DNA of 64,000 nt from Brevipalpus yothersi (Eukaryota; Arthropoda; Arachnida; Trombidiformes; Tenuipalpidae). A program made the translations under genes and the position numbers. The DNA lies in assembly GCA_003956705.1 (NCBI GenBank), contig QZCP01000512.1, forward strand, positions 141,434-205,433, written 5' to 3'. Shown here one piece after another: positions 51,622-62,937 of the stretch. Each line of letters starts with the position of its first letter. Position 1 is the first letter of the stretch. The notes under the pieces are model-generated. The model saw only the letters and a list, made by a program, of their open reading frames with translations. It had not been told where the DNA came from and ran no database searches.

Positions 51622-53124
51622 TTATACTTCAGATTTCACAGCTCTTTGACGTCTAGGAGAATTTGATCTTTTAGGCCTCTCTCTATGTGGTCTTGATGTT
51701 TGTGATTGTGATTGTATGTTGGATGCCTCAATCACACATTGTTCGCAAACACAGTTAAAGTAGAAATTGTCCTTCAATTTTTCTTGCCGCTTCTCGTAAT
51801 GAGTGTCTGGATACGATGTTCCATAAGAGATGGTAATTTCTTCACCAGCTCTGACATCGTTATAGGTAGAAATGACAATATGATCACCCAAGAACATTGC
51901 GAAAGCTTTTGGAACACAAGAATGATTGAACATGGAAGATGCATAGAAAAGTCCATAACCAATCTCTCGAGTTACCCCTTCAACCAGCATATCTGGCTTT
52001 CCCTTGCCTTTGCCGTGTTTACCTGTCGGCGGGTGAAATTTGTGGTCATAAATGGTATAGATGTTGCGAGACATTGAGATTACAATGCTCATAATTGATG
52101 TGGCCAAGTGTACCAAGTTGACCGGACAGTCGATTAATTTTGTCTGCTGTAGAAAAAGTGCGATAAAAAGGGAACTGTTCGTGAATGACAGTAGATCCAT
52201 GCTGGTTATATTTTCAACTGAATCTTCCAAATCAACAAATCGTCGAACATAATCGCCTCCTGGAGCTGGAAAAATTTTACCCATTCTTTCCCATTCACCT
52301 TCTACAACTTTGTGGATACCAACAACGTTGATAATTCGAACAACGAAGTGTATTATTGAAGATTGCTTCAAAATAGGCATAGCTTCACATTCAACTTGAT
52401 GAAAACTTTCCAGCGCTTGATCGAAACATTGCTCATTGCAGAAGAAGCAAATCTTACACGAAGAACATTGGACTCTCTTAGTATCGAGCTTGATCATGCA
52501 AAATCCACAATATTGACTGTAAAGATTCGGCGAGAGCCACGTAGCGACAGCTCGATCGATAGAAAGAATAGCCTTTGCTGGATAATCCACTGTGGCCACT
52601 AGACCTCGTCTCTTGGGTGGGATAAGTTCCAAAGCCAAGCCTTCCGATAGTCCTGGAAAGTCTTCATGTTCCTTATATCCGTTGAATGAGCGACTGTGTA
52701 GAGAATGACGTGCAGGGAAAGTGAAACTACTTTCATCGACAGTTTCATCATCTTCAGTTTGGAGTAATTTGGGAGTCGCTTTCTTGCGAAAAAGTTGAAA
52801 TTTTGAAGAACTTTGACCTCGTTCACGATTGTTTTCTTTCATCATTCGATTAATTTGACTCTTGAAATTTCTCATTATCTTGTTCGCTCCAATGAACATT
52901 TTGATACGCTCTCGGTTACTTTTCATACCACAAAATGATTCCTCAAACTGGTGTCTTTGGGAGTCATGTGTAAACGATCTTCGATATAAACGGTGAATGA
53001 ATGTTGGAAAAGCATACCATTCAGCCAAAACTACTGGATCATTGTTACTGGCTTCTTTTTCCATTTGATCCAGAAGAGCATTTCTGATCATTTCAATCTT
53101 CTGAAGTACTGTTTCTTGAGCCAT
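51622..53124 (-). CDS. SET and MYND domain protein, SMYD4-like
   Basis: A single exon encodes 500 residues starting MAQETVLQK. The family transfers methyl groups from SAM to lysines of histones or other proteins. A divergent helical N-terminus (1-165) is followed by the start of SET (KRRGLVATVD, about 171-180), a MYND zinc finger (Cys206, 209, 220, 223, 229, 233, His242, Cys246), SET-core text NHSC at 400-403 and GEEITISYG at 427-435, and a post-SET CVCEQC (458-463). The last 30 residues are basic and serine/proline-rich. The split-SET plan and the TPR-poor length resemble arthropod Smyd4-type proteins more than SMYD1-3. The exact paralogue is uncertain. Confidence 0.88.
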   Translation of the reverse strand: MAQETVLQKIEMIRNALLDQMEKEASNNDPVVLAEWYAFPTFIHRLYRRSFTHDSQRHQFEESFCGMKSNRERIKMFIGANKIMRNFKSQINRMMKENNRERGQSSSKFQLFRKKATPKLLQTEDDETVDESSFTFPARHSLHSRSFNGYKEHEDFPGLSEGLALELIPPKRRGLVATVDYPAKAILSIDRAVATWLSPNLYSQYCGFCMIKLDTKRVQCSSCKICFFCNEQCFDQALESFHQVECEAMPILKQSSIIHFVVRIINVVGIHKVVEGEWERMGKIFPAPGGDYVRRFVDLEDSVENITSMDLLSFTNSSLFIALFLQQTKLIDCPVNLVHLATSIMSIVISMSRNIYTIYDHKFHPPTGKHGKGKGKPDMLVEGVTREIGYGLFYASSMFNHSCVPKAFAMFLGDHIVISTYNDVRAGEEITISYGTSYPDTHYEKRQEKLKDNFYFNCVCEQCVIEASNIQSQSQTSRPHRERPKRSNSPRRQRAVKSEV

Positions 53125-53564
53125 CCTTGATCCAATTCGATTTGTGGTAAATAATCAGTTCTAAGGGACAAGCTTAGTAAAGAAGGAGAGGATAACAGAG
53201 ATATCCTCTGAACAATGACTAAACTGTTTATGAATGATGAATGTAAGCTACAATAAGAAAGGCTCGAAGTATATTGTTTACAATAATCTAACAATAGCTC
53301 ACGATTCGACATTATTCAACTATTCTTGCACATAGGCTTTGATGAAAATTTGTTCGCTGAGGGATGTGAGCTTTTCATGTTTCAATCATACACTCTATTC
53401 ACAGAACTCGACTACTTCTCATTTTCTGATATTGCTTAATTAGGGTAGGTTCTGATAGGCTCTATTGCGAAACAGTGAAAAAAAGTTAGGTTGTGACTCA
53501 ACATCTGAAAGCGAATTGTATTATTAGCATAGGAGAGAGGGTTGTAAAAAATTTAGATGAATTT
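53125..53564. other. Intergenic region between SMYD and the p47-like gene
   Basis: About 440 bp separating two minus-strand genes. It should include the SMYD promoter and the p47 3' UTR. Nothing specific is seen. Confidence 0.5.
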
Positions 53565-54678
53565 TTACACCAGTTTTTGAGTTAATGTTGCGTTCTGTAG
53601 ATTAGCTTGCTCAATGGTCAGTGATTCGTCAGTCAAGGTGTTGGTTGGAAAATTGGTCATGAGAGAGAAGGGACGGGGACCATAAACAGGACGAGCTTCA
53701 CAGATATAACTGCGTAAATCTTGAATGGTATGAGTGAGATTGACCTTGATAATAAGTCTGTAATGAATACAGAAAGGAAATATTAAAAAAATGATGCATG
53801 AATTGTTCCAGTTTAAATACTAACCTCGAACCATCAGAGAGGCGAATCTGGATGTTAGTTACAGGCTTTGCTTCATCGGTAGCAAGTTTTTTCTTTGCAT
53901 TTTCTTCATTCTGTTTCAAATCTCCTTGTCCTAATCCCTCTGAAGACGAGATTGTCTCGGGTGTTACGGCACCTAAACGCTGACCGGCTCCACTGAAAGC
54001 TTTAATTGGCTTCTTGATCGCAACATACTCTTCCGTTCGATGATCCTCCATATTAAGCGCAACTTCTTTGCCTTTCGCTTCACGAACAAGCTCTCTGGGA
54101 ACCTCACCTCGGCTGATAGATGTGAGGAACTCTCGATTTTCTGGATCCTCGAATGAACGCAGAGGCCCATCATCAACACTAAATCCGTTACGCCACATTT
54201 TTAAGCGATAAGGTACCGGCTCATCGGATTCAAGTTCTGGACTTTCATGACCACTGGGACCACTTTGACCCTCATCAGTCAGCCTCATACCCCTTCCTAG
54301 ATTGTATGAAAGTGTATTTAGAGAGTAATGTGGAAAAATTTTTTGCAATCATCAAAAGAAGCACACACAAGCTTTTGATTGATAATTACCTTTGAATGGA
54401 TCGACCTTCTTCCTTGACGATTGGGGCTCAGGATCTATCACCTCAGCACCTTGCTCTCGAGCAGCTTTGAACACATGATCAATAACTTCATCATTATTTC
54501 GCTTATCTTTCGATGGTCCAAGAACTTGCTGTCCACTTCTGTCAGAGCCACCGACGAAAAAAGCTTGACCATCCTCATCACTACTCGAATCTTGACGCGG
54601 CTGATTCAAGCTCCCAAGAGTTGCAATGTTAGGCTTATCAGGGTTGGATTTTTTCAATCCTTTACCTTTACCTTCCAT
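53565..54678 (-). CDS. NSFL1C/UBXN2B: p47/p37-type p97 (VCP) cofactor with SEP and UBX domains
   Basis: These cofactors link the p97 ATPase to Golgi and ER membrane fusion. Three exons, 54678-54390, 54296-53825 and 53757-53565, encode 317 residues in phase. The ATG at 54678 (MEGKGKGLKK) is chosen over an open but ATG-less upstream stretch. Diagnostic text: DEDGQAFFVGGSDRSGQQVL, the SEP domain (LKMWRNGFSVDDGPLRSFED, FLTSISRGEVPREL, NMEDHRTEEY, FSGAGQRLG) and the UBX domain (NIQIRLSDGSRLI, YICEARPV, PTNTLTDESLTIEQANLQNA). The UBA domain expected at the p47 N-terminus is absent, so domain content equals p37/UBXN2B. Whether an upstream exon supplies UBA cannot be excluded. Confidence 0.95.
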
Positions 54679-56023
54679 TATTGTTAACAATTGATCGAGA
54701 CCAACTGATAATGTCTCTCCAATGAATAAAGTTTGCAATGATTTGACGCCAATTAATTCATACACTCAACCAGTTGTAGATGTGCAACAACAACAAGTTA
54801 TGCCGCTTTGACCAGCCCTGAAGGAATCCAAGAGAATCACGACAAGACTTCAATTGAATAGATTTGGGTGACAAAAATAGTAAGAAACTTAAGAACTATA
54901 AAATCAAATGTAATCACAATTACAAATAATCATAATCAAATTGATTATTGAACTCAATCGGCAATGTTTTCCTTTCGAATATCACAAGTCATGTTCACAA
55001 CCGAAAACAGAAGCAAAAGAAGAAAAAAGAATCGTAAACACCTGGTGGCAATATATTTAATCACATGAGCTCATCAAATGAAATAATTTTGTTAATTACA
55101 ATGTAATTTAAATTATGTGTCCACTCTAATGATAAGAGAATGAAAGAGATGATCTTGTCGTGATAAGTTGGTCAATAAGAGTTCAGAAATTAAATATCTT
55201 TTTTTGACAAGCTTAAATTTGACAGTAAATTCATTTGTATTTATTACATCAAGTTCGAAACTTTAATTGCTGCATACATATAAGTTGGGTACCTATGGAT
55301 TAATTGACGAGAAATTTTTTTCGAAATCGGGTTCAACATAAATTTTCTGATGGACTATTATCTCTTCAAAATTGACTCACTGGAAAAGCATTGAGTAAAT
55401 AAGATGTTCTTACTTTGTGGTCAAGTTTTTGTTTGAATTTGGTACTTGAGAGCGAACTCTTGATCTCTCTTCGAACTCATCACTCTAATGATCAAAAAAT
55501 GTTTTGGTTAATGGAGCCATCAGAAAAATATTTTTGGATCACTATCTCCAATTCTAGTCAGCAATCATCGATAACTATCTTGACAGATACTTTATCAGCT
55601 TTTTGTTCTGAGAATGTTTTCAGAGCCTCTAATAAGTGGGACTTTTGTGAAGCCCTTTTGAGATCATAGAAGCTTTTTGATTCATCTTCCACTCTTTTCC
55701 TCGATGAGAATGAAAAAGTAAAAGATGAAAATCATGGAGTAAACAATACCTATTATACAGCCTCGGAAAATGAGTTTTCCGAGCTGTATGATTATATGAT
55801 TAGACGGCTCCAGAATTGAAAGGAAACAAGTTTGGATCGAAATAAAGAAATGATGAAAATGATGTCAAGATTAATTTATGAATGATTCAATAAATAAATT
55901 GAATGTGTAAAACAAAGAAAAACTCTATTAAAATTTCTAATATCGTCTCTTGATCTATGATAGGGGATAAATTGGAGTAGATGAATAATTCGTTTCATGA
56001 TTATAAGGAAGCGGACAAGAAGA
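54679..56023. other. Intergenic region between the p47-like gene and SCAPER
   Basis: About 1.3 kb of AT-rich sequence with the p47 promoter and the SCAPER 3' UTR. An 84-codon plus-strand ORF at 55415-55669 matches nothing I know. A strong hairpin lies at 55757-55791. Confidence 0.5.
55757..55791. other. Near-perfect hairpin
   Basis: Inverted arms of 15 bp close on a four-base TGAG loop (55773-55776): nine pairs (CTCGGAAAA with TTTTCCGAG), one bulged C at 55763, then six more pairs. It sits about 230 bp past the SCAPER stop codon. A bulged C recalls an iron-responsive element, but loop sequence and bulge spacing do not fit. Confidence 0.6.
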
Positions 56024-58624
56024 TCATTTCTCAAAATATTTTTTGGCTGATAACCATTTGTTTTTTGGAAAACGAAATTTCAAACTCCAACGATCATTTG
56101 TTACTCGTGATTCGATGAGATTTTCCAGCGATTTCCGCTTCAGAGTTGCTTTAACTTGATTGTTGATTATCTCTTTGTCTATGAACGATGACAAGATCGT
56201 TGAACTGACTTCTTGTTCAAGAATTTGGCAATTTATCTCATTCTCGTAGCAGCAACTGATCAGTGTAGGTAAAAGTATTCTAGATAAATTCGAACCACTA
56301 AAAAATTCGTACGGAAGTGAACACAATTGCTCCAGAATTGTCGGCCTTTGTCCAGTGTGAACAACGTTCTGGTTATCAACATTATCGACTGTGAAAAATC
56401 CGATTAATAGAATAACTTCATGCAACAGAGAATCAGCTTCCCAATGAGTGCAGTACCATATGAGATAGTTGGCTATATGTCGAAGTTGTAGGGATAGACC
56501 TTCTGAGCCCAGAATTGTTTGCAGCATTTTAAGATCTAATAATGCAAAATAATTGAGCAATTGGAGTGATTCTAAAGCCAGCTCTAGAACGTGCTCAGGA
56601 GACTCTGGCGTTGGAGATTGAGGCCGTAAAGTTGATCCAGTGTTCAGTAAGGCTCCGTACATGAGAGGAATCACACCCACAATGTGGGTCATCCGAAGAG
56701 TTATGATGAATTGCGTATTATCCTCAGGCTCAATTTGACTAAAAAGATTTCCAAAATTTTTGATAGAGGCAAGGAGCATGGTAAGGCAGACAATAAATGA
56801 AAGACTGTTTCGCAGTTGTCGAGCAAGTTCTTGTTCACTGTTTACCAGTCCTTGACTATTGGCAATACATAGCGAAAGTTTGTCCACAATACCGATGCTG
56901 ATAGAATAACTTATCATGTCGCTTACTCGTTGTCGAAAACTTTCAGGATTATCGTTCCATGGAACAAAAGCATGATCGCTGAGAGTGCGAATGATTGTGG
57001 ATAGAAGAATGGATAAGGATGAACAAATAGGGTCAAAGGTGCGGACATTAGCGATGGATGACGGTAGAGTGGCAGAGGAGAAGGAGCTGGACATGACTGT
57101 GGCACTTTCTTCACTGAAGAGGGTCAGCCTTAAGGCTAATAAATCCAATAGAGAGATGATCAATGTGGATGAAAGAAGGTAATAACATATCTCTAAATGA
57201 TTGGCACAAATTTCTTTCAGAATTGTACATAGAAGAGCGTAAATTTTCTCTGGAAGCAGTGGAGATTTGTCATTGGAAAGTTCCAATAGAGGTGAAAGAA
57301 AAGAGATGAATACCGGAATCGCTCCAGTTCTAAAGATATATTCGAGATCCTGCTTATTTTTTAGAGAGATAAGTTTGATCAACTGATTGAGAAGACGTTC
57401 CAGAGCAAGTAAATCATTTCCAGACCAGGGAGATTTGGGTGAATTGTCCTTAGCTAAGCTCTGGATTTTTGACATTATTTTGTTTATAGTCTGCTTATTT
57501 GGTGAATTTATTTCCATTGAACTTTCACCATTTTTCCAATTTTCCTCGAAAGTGCGACCTTTCACAAGAAGACGCTGACGAAGCTTCTTTCGTGTTTTAT
57601 TTATTGCTTTGAGAGTTTCTTTGTCAACTTTGACATCAAGTGAACATGAATCCGTCATATTTGTAGCATCGACGATATATTTCAGATTATAACACTCTAG
57701 TTGATCTTTGGACGGTTCGACACCATCTAATAGACCTTGAATTGCCTCCTGATGCTTTTTTGAGCGCAAATGACTATACAGGTAAACTTCGGATCCGATT
57801 ATCAAGTTGCACAACGAACACATTTTTTTGACACGATAAGGAGAGAGAGCAGGAGCATGTTCTGATCCAACCATTGAGCTTCCCCTTCTAACACTCAATT
57901 CGAAAGCTCGAGCTCGAATTTGTTCAATATTTTCTTCATGGCGCCTCTTGCTCTCCTCCTGTTTCAATAGGATCTTTTTTTGCAGCTCTTCAACGTTGGC
58001 TTGATGAGCGGCCTCAATAGCAAACAACTTGAGCTCCCGCTCACGGGCCTTCTGATTGGCCGCTTCTAGCCGTTCTTTTTCCTAGGTAAGAGGAGAGCAG
58101 AAAGAATTACTCAAGTGAAAAAAGATCTAAAAAGACCGCCAATCAATGAGAAAAATGGAAATACTAACTTTTTCTTGCATTTGTAGCTCGATCTTTTTGT
58201 CTTTTTCTTCTCTCTTTCGACGAATATGATCTATTCTCTGCTGACGCTCGGCCTCAATTGCTTTTCTACGCTCCTCTACAGCAGATTCTCGAGCTGCTTT
58301 CTCTTCTAGGCGCCTTTGGCGTTCCTCTTCAATATCTTGTAATCGTTTTTCCGAATCTTTCTCTTTCTCCAATATATCGTGTCTTTTATTTTCTGCATCC
58401 ATCTTGTTGATAAAATGGATCTCACTTTTCTTGGACTCTTCATCGTGAGCTTTGGCAACTTTCTTGAGAATCTGTTGTTGCTTCAATTCCTCAGCTTTTT
58501 GTAATTTACGTTGAATAAGGAGAATTTTTTCCTCCTTTCGAGATCTTTCTTGGACTTCTTTCAATTCTCTTCTCTCTTTGTACTTTTGGTTGAGATGTTT
58601 AGACTTGAGAACAGTTCTATCCAT
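56024..58624 (-). CDS. SCAPER: SCAPER homologue, short form lacking the N-terminal half
   Basis: SCAPER is an ER-associated cyclin-A-binding protein, also linked to cilia. Two exons, 58624-58169 and 58081-56024, encode 837 residues in phase. Residues 1-205 are a highly charged coiled coil (RQRRLEEKAARESAVEERRK). A C2H2-like finger follows (KMCSLCNLIIGSEVYLYSHL...KHQEA), the family hallmark. The helical C-terminal region has LLHEVILLIGFFTVDNVDNQ, TGQRPTILEQLCSLPYEFF, LPTLISCCYEN and ILEQEVSS. Vertebrate SCAPER is about 1400 residues. The SCAPER-N domain and about 500 preceding residues are missing, and there is no room for them before COQ6 begins upstream on the other strand, unless a distant exon exists. 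Confidence 0.92.
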
Positions 58625-59561
58625 GGCTGATTTGTATACTCAGTACACATGTACACTTACAATTACCACTTGATTACTTGAATTAGAGTACCACTAAGCC
58701 GATAAACTAACGACACTGTTGATGTTGTTGATATTGTTGTGGAATTAGATCGATGGAAGATGATTGAAGGCAACTAAATGTAAAATCAATATGGAAACGC
58801 ATAAGAAGTTGTTACCATACTATTGTTTCATCGGTACAATTCGATAAGAGAAGAAACAAGGGAAAAAGAGAGAGTAAAAGAGACAGAGAGAGAGAGAGTA
58901 AATCAAGAAGAACACATCTGTATTACAGGATGATTGAGCGTTAAATTGAGAATAAAATCAGCGACTCATCATCAACCATATGAAGTGAAAGTGAAAGCTG
59001 AGAATGGCTAAAGCTTTGATGATGATAGTGGAAAAAATTATCACCATCAAACATTCTCCTCTCTTCTCTTCCACTGATTTTCATTTTTTTACCGTTCAAC
59101 TTACACAATCAACTTACCAGTGTTCTAATGGTGGAGGACCTCTATCACTGTGGAGCATAATGAGAAGCATAAGTTCAAGAACACATAGTCCACAATTATT
59201 TGATATCAATTTTGAATTAATAATAAACACTCTCATCGAAGTAACATTATGTGTGAATGTGTTTAGTACGAGATTAGTATAACATCTTTAATATGCAACA
59301 CACAACATATGCAATGCATATTATGCATCAACAACCGTTGCTCACTCACTCACATGAGAACATCATTTTTGAGCAATGTTGGTAAACAAAACCCACACCC
59401 GAAATGCACTTGTTTCCTCTATTGATGTGTGTGTGTGTGTGTGTGAATGTTTGTTAGCCGGTTGTGATTTAAATTAATTGGGTTTTGGAAAACATGAGTT
59501 GTAGATTGGTTTGCTAGTTGAGCGAAGGTTTATTGGTCATCAAGTGATCATCATCATCATA
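58625..59561. other. Divergent intergenic region (SCAPER / COQ6)
   Basis: About 0.94 kb that should contain both promoters. It includes a short GA run (about 58866-58901) and a TG repeat at 59426-59445. ORFs here are short and unrecognised. Confidence 0.5.
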
Positions 59562-61232
59562 ATGCTTCTCAATACATGCCGATCGGCCTTACTTGGCCAT
59601 CAGTCTAGCGAATTGCGTTCATTGTCACGATTGAATCATCATCTCTTTAATCGATCCTTGAGAACATCAAGTGTTAAGTGTCAGTCTTCTAGTGATGCCG
59701 ACGAGTCATCTGATAAGATGGGATCAGATTTCATGAGAAATGAAAAGTGTGAACATTATGATATTATTATCAATGGAGGTGGTATTGTTGGCTTGTCGTT
59801 TCTGTTGAGTCTACAGAGATCACCGTTTCTTTGTAATCTTCGAGTTTTGATGCTCGAACATCACTCAGAACCGTCTACATCGAGATTGCAAGAGCTAATC
59901 AATCAGGATCGTAAATTATCCAATCGAGTTTCATCACTCACTTTGGCAAGCAAACGGTTTCTGGATAAATTGGAAGTTTGGAATAGTGTTCAAACTTTTG
60001 CCAAGCCAATTAGCAGTATGCATGTTTGGTCCTCAAACTATTCGAAAGGAATCACATTCACTCCACAGCGTACATCTTTTGTTGATAATTTCATTAAGAA
60101 TGACGATTGTACTGTAGATAATCAACATCATCCTCCTGATTCAGTCTGTTATGTAGTGGAAAATGATATTCTATTGAGCGCTCTGGTACATAACGTTGAT
60201 AATTCGAGCATCAAATTCAACACTCGTCTTGAGAGTATTTCTTCTGATGATTCTCACATCTATCTCAAAACAACTGATGGTCATGAAATGTCCACTTGCT
60301 TACTGATTGGCAGTGACGGTTTTGATTCATTTGTTCGTAAAGTTTCGAATTTCAACTACCAATCAATTGATCTTGGTCAAAATGGGATTGTTGGCACCAT
60401 CCAGGTTTCAAAGCAAAGTGACGCTGATCTCAATGATGTTGCTTACCAACGATTCATACCCCACATGAAATCAGTATTAGCTATTTTGCCTCTCACTGAT
60501 TATCATGCATCAATCGTTTTGAGTGTTCCTCGAGCTCGGACAACTGCTTTCATGGAAATGACTGATGAAGCTTTCGTTGATACTCTTAACGAGGCTCTCT
60601 TCTATGAAAAAGCCGGTCAACAAGGATCTCCATTCTCTTTTGTAATCGAAACTTTCGATAACCTTATCGATAGAATTGTTCCTCAAGATAAACTTCAACC
60701 CTCTCTTCCTCGCGTTAATCCACCTCAAGTTCTATCTGTTGAGGAAGGCTCGAGAGCAACTTATCCGCTACATTTTGGTACAACTCTACCCAAATTGGTC
60801 AGCACAGTTAAGGGTGGTGGGTCGAAGAAAATTGTTCTAATAGGTGAGTTTGATTGAATAATTATTAGGACCATCAATCTGATTCCAATTCTCAACTCTC
60901 ATTTCAAAGGTGATGCCGCTCATCGCATTCATCCGCTAGCTGGACAAGGTCTGAATCTTGGACTTGGTGATGCTGAAGTTTTGAGTAAACGATTAGAGAA
61001 ATCATTATCAAACGGAGAGGATATTTTCGCTGATCACCACTCTGCTCAAGAGCAACTCAATCAAGCTCTCTTCGATATGGAACGACAAAGACTGGTCAAA
61101 CTCATACCTATGATGGCTGCCATACAAACGATGCAACCTCTATTCTCTCATCTACCTGGCAATACCTTCCGTGTATTCAATCAGCTTTCTCTCCTCAAGA
61201 ACGAGGTAGTTAGATTCGCCAACTCTGTATAG
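59562..61232 (+). CDS. COQ6: Ubiquinone biosynthesis flavin monooxygenase COQ6
   Basis: COQ6 hydroxylates the coenzyme Q ring at C5 in the mitochondrial matrix, as part of the CoQ synthome. Two exons, 59562-60843 and 60910-61232 (66-bp intron), encode 534 residues. The ATG at 59562 begins an Arg/Ser/Leu-rich presequence (MLLNTCRSALLG, SLRTSS) typical of mitochondrial import. The FAD-binding motif GGGIVG is at 72-77, the second nucleotide motif is IGSDGFDS, and the third is GDAAHRIHPLAGQGLNLGLGD, completed across the intron. VEEGSRATYPL also matches the family. It is about 65 residues longer than human COQ6, mainly in the presequence and a mid-protein loop. Confidence 0.96.
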
Positions 61233-61246
61233 CTTTAATCATCATC

Positions 61247-61265
61247 AATAAATGTACAGAATAAA
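61247..61265 (+). terminator. Two poly(A) signals for COQ6
   Basis: AATAAA occurs at 61247-61252 and again at 61260-61265, 15-33 nt after the COQ6 stop, predicting a very short 3' UTR. Confidence 0.6.
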
Positions 61266-61527
61266 ATATGCTCACGAAAAATCATTCTTGTTCAATTCAA
61301 TTTCAACTTAATCATCTTGAAACTAGAACATTTAGAACTGCTAAAATCGAAAGTCTCAAAACGAACTTTTTATGAGCTTCCATGATACAGACACTCCATG
61401 GCAACCGATGACAACAAACAGCATGTGGACTTGACATGATGCAAAACATGTGAGTTTTGGTTACAAGTTTGATGTGATGTTGATCCATGTTTTATAATAA
61501 AGAGTTAATTGTTTACATGTGTTAAGT

Positions 61528-62937
61528 ATGACTGGATCGAGAATAGTGCCATTAGTGATAAAGAAAGGGGGTGATTTGTCACTCTACTCGATAAATAGTC
61601 AAATCAGTCCACTCTCAAAGATACCTTATGAAGCTCAACTAAAGCAAAAACAACGTTTCGTGAAAACAGTTTTGCGTAAGATTGCTAGTCAATTGAGAAA
61701 ATTTGGTACTGAATTTGATGAAGAGGTGGAAAGTGGTCTTCCATGTAGATTGAATCCGATTGTGGCCAGCCCAGAGCAAGAGGAGTATCGCAATAAAGAT
61801 GAATTCAGTATCTGGCCGGGTAAAGATGGACACTCAAAAGTTGTTGGTTTTTTATCTGGATCTTTACGCGATTCCAACACATATTGTGTCCCAGCGGATG
61901 AAGTTTTTTTGTCCAAAGAATCGCATAAAATTGCTGCTCGATCATTTCAAGATTATATTAGTAATATTTCTCCTCATGGTATCTGTACACATTTCGATAG
62001 ACCTGAAGGCAGCTGGCGTCGATTGATTGTTCGTAGTAATCGTTTGAATCAATTGATGATGATTGCTGTTTTTCATCCCAAAGAGTTGACATTTGCAGAA
62101 ATTGTTGAAGAAAAGGAGCGGTTGACTGCTTTCTTCGAGCCCAAAAAATCAGATTTGGGAATCATCTCCTTGTATTTTCAGGTATGGTTGTTCGGATGAA
62201 CTCTAAATTTTCCAGTTTTCAAACAAAATACGATTTTATCTTGCTTTCAGGCATGTCGAAAGGTTAGATGCAATCGACTTGATGCTCCATATCAGCTGCT
62301 TTTTGGACAAAAATATCTAACTGAGACACTCAATGATGTATCATTTTCAATCTCTCCTGATTCGTTCTTTCAAGTCAATACATCTGGAGCTGAGGTTCTT
62401 GGTAAGATTGTTTTGGAGAGATTGAATTTGAACAAGAATACTATCCTACTAGACCTTTTCTGTGGAATTGGATCCTTCTCACTGCAGGCTGCTAACAAGG
62501 TTGCTAAAGTTTACTCTATTGAAGAATCTTATCAAGCTGTTGAAGATGCTAATCTGAACGCTTCTAACAACAATATTGGTAATTGTTTATTTGTACACGG
62601 AAAAACAGAGGAGAAACTTCTAGAAGTCATAAATGAGATTGGTGAACGACAAACCTCTGTGATCCTAAATCCTCCTCGAGGAGGTGTGTCCAGTTATATA
62701 GTTGACGTTTTAAGACAAAATCCACAAGTTCAAGAAATAGCCTATATTTCATGCAATCCTGCTGGGGATGCTTCGGACAATCTGATCCGACTTTGTAGAC
62801 CTTTCAAACCTGGTCAAGAAATATTGGGACAGAATTTCAAGATTCGAGAAGCAATTCCTTTAGATCTCTTCCCTCAAACAAGTCATTGTGAACTCATTTT
62901 TCTTCTTGATCGTAACGAAGGTGAACTTTTTTTCTAG
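61528..62937 (+). CDS. TRMT2A/B: tRNA (uracil-5)-methyltransferase, TRMT2A/TRMT2B type
   Basis: These SAM-dependent enzymes make 5-methyluridine (T54) in tRNA or mitochondrial RNA. Two exons, 61528-62181 and 62251-62937 (69-bp intron), encode 446 residues. The first ATG in frame is 61528. Family text: EEYRNKDEFSIWPG, SFFQVNTSGAEVL, the SAM loop DLFCGIGSFSLQAA (from 286), ISCNPAG with nucleophile Cys386, and DLFPQTSHCE with catalytic Glu432. The usual DPPR motif reads NPPR (Asn358). No RRM is present, so domain content is like the mitochondrial TRMT2B, and LLGEPF-like text before DLFP also points that way. No strong mitochondrial presequence is visible, so the paralogue is left open. Confidence 0.92.

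Noticed and set aside
55757..55791. Iron-responsive element
   Set aside because: The loop is TGAG, not CAGUGN, and the bulged C is nine pairs from the loop instead of five.
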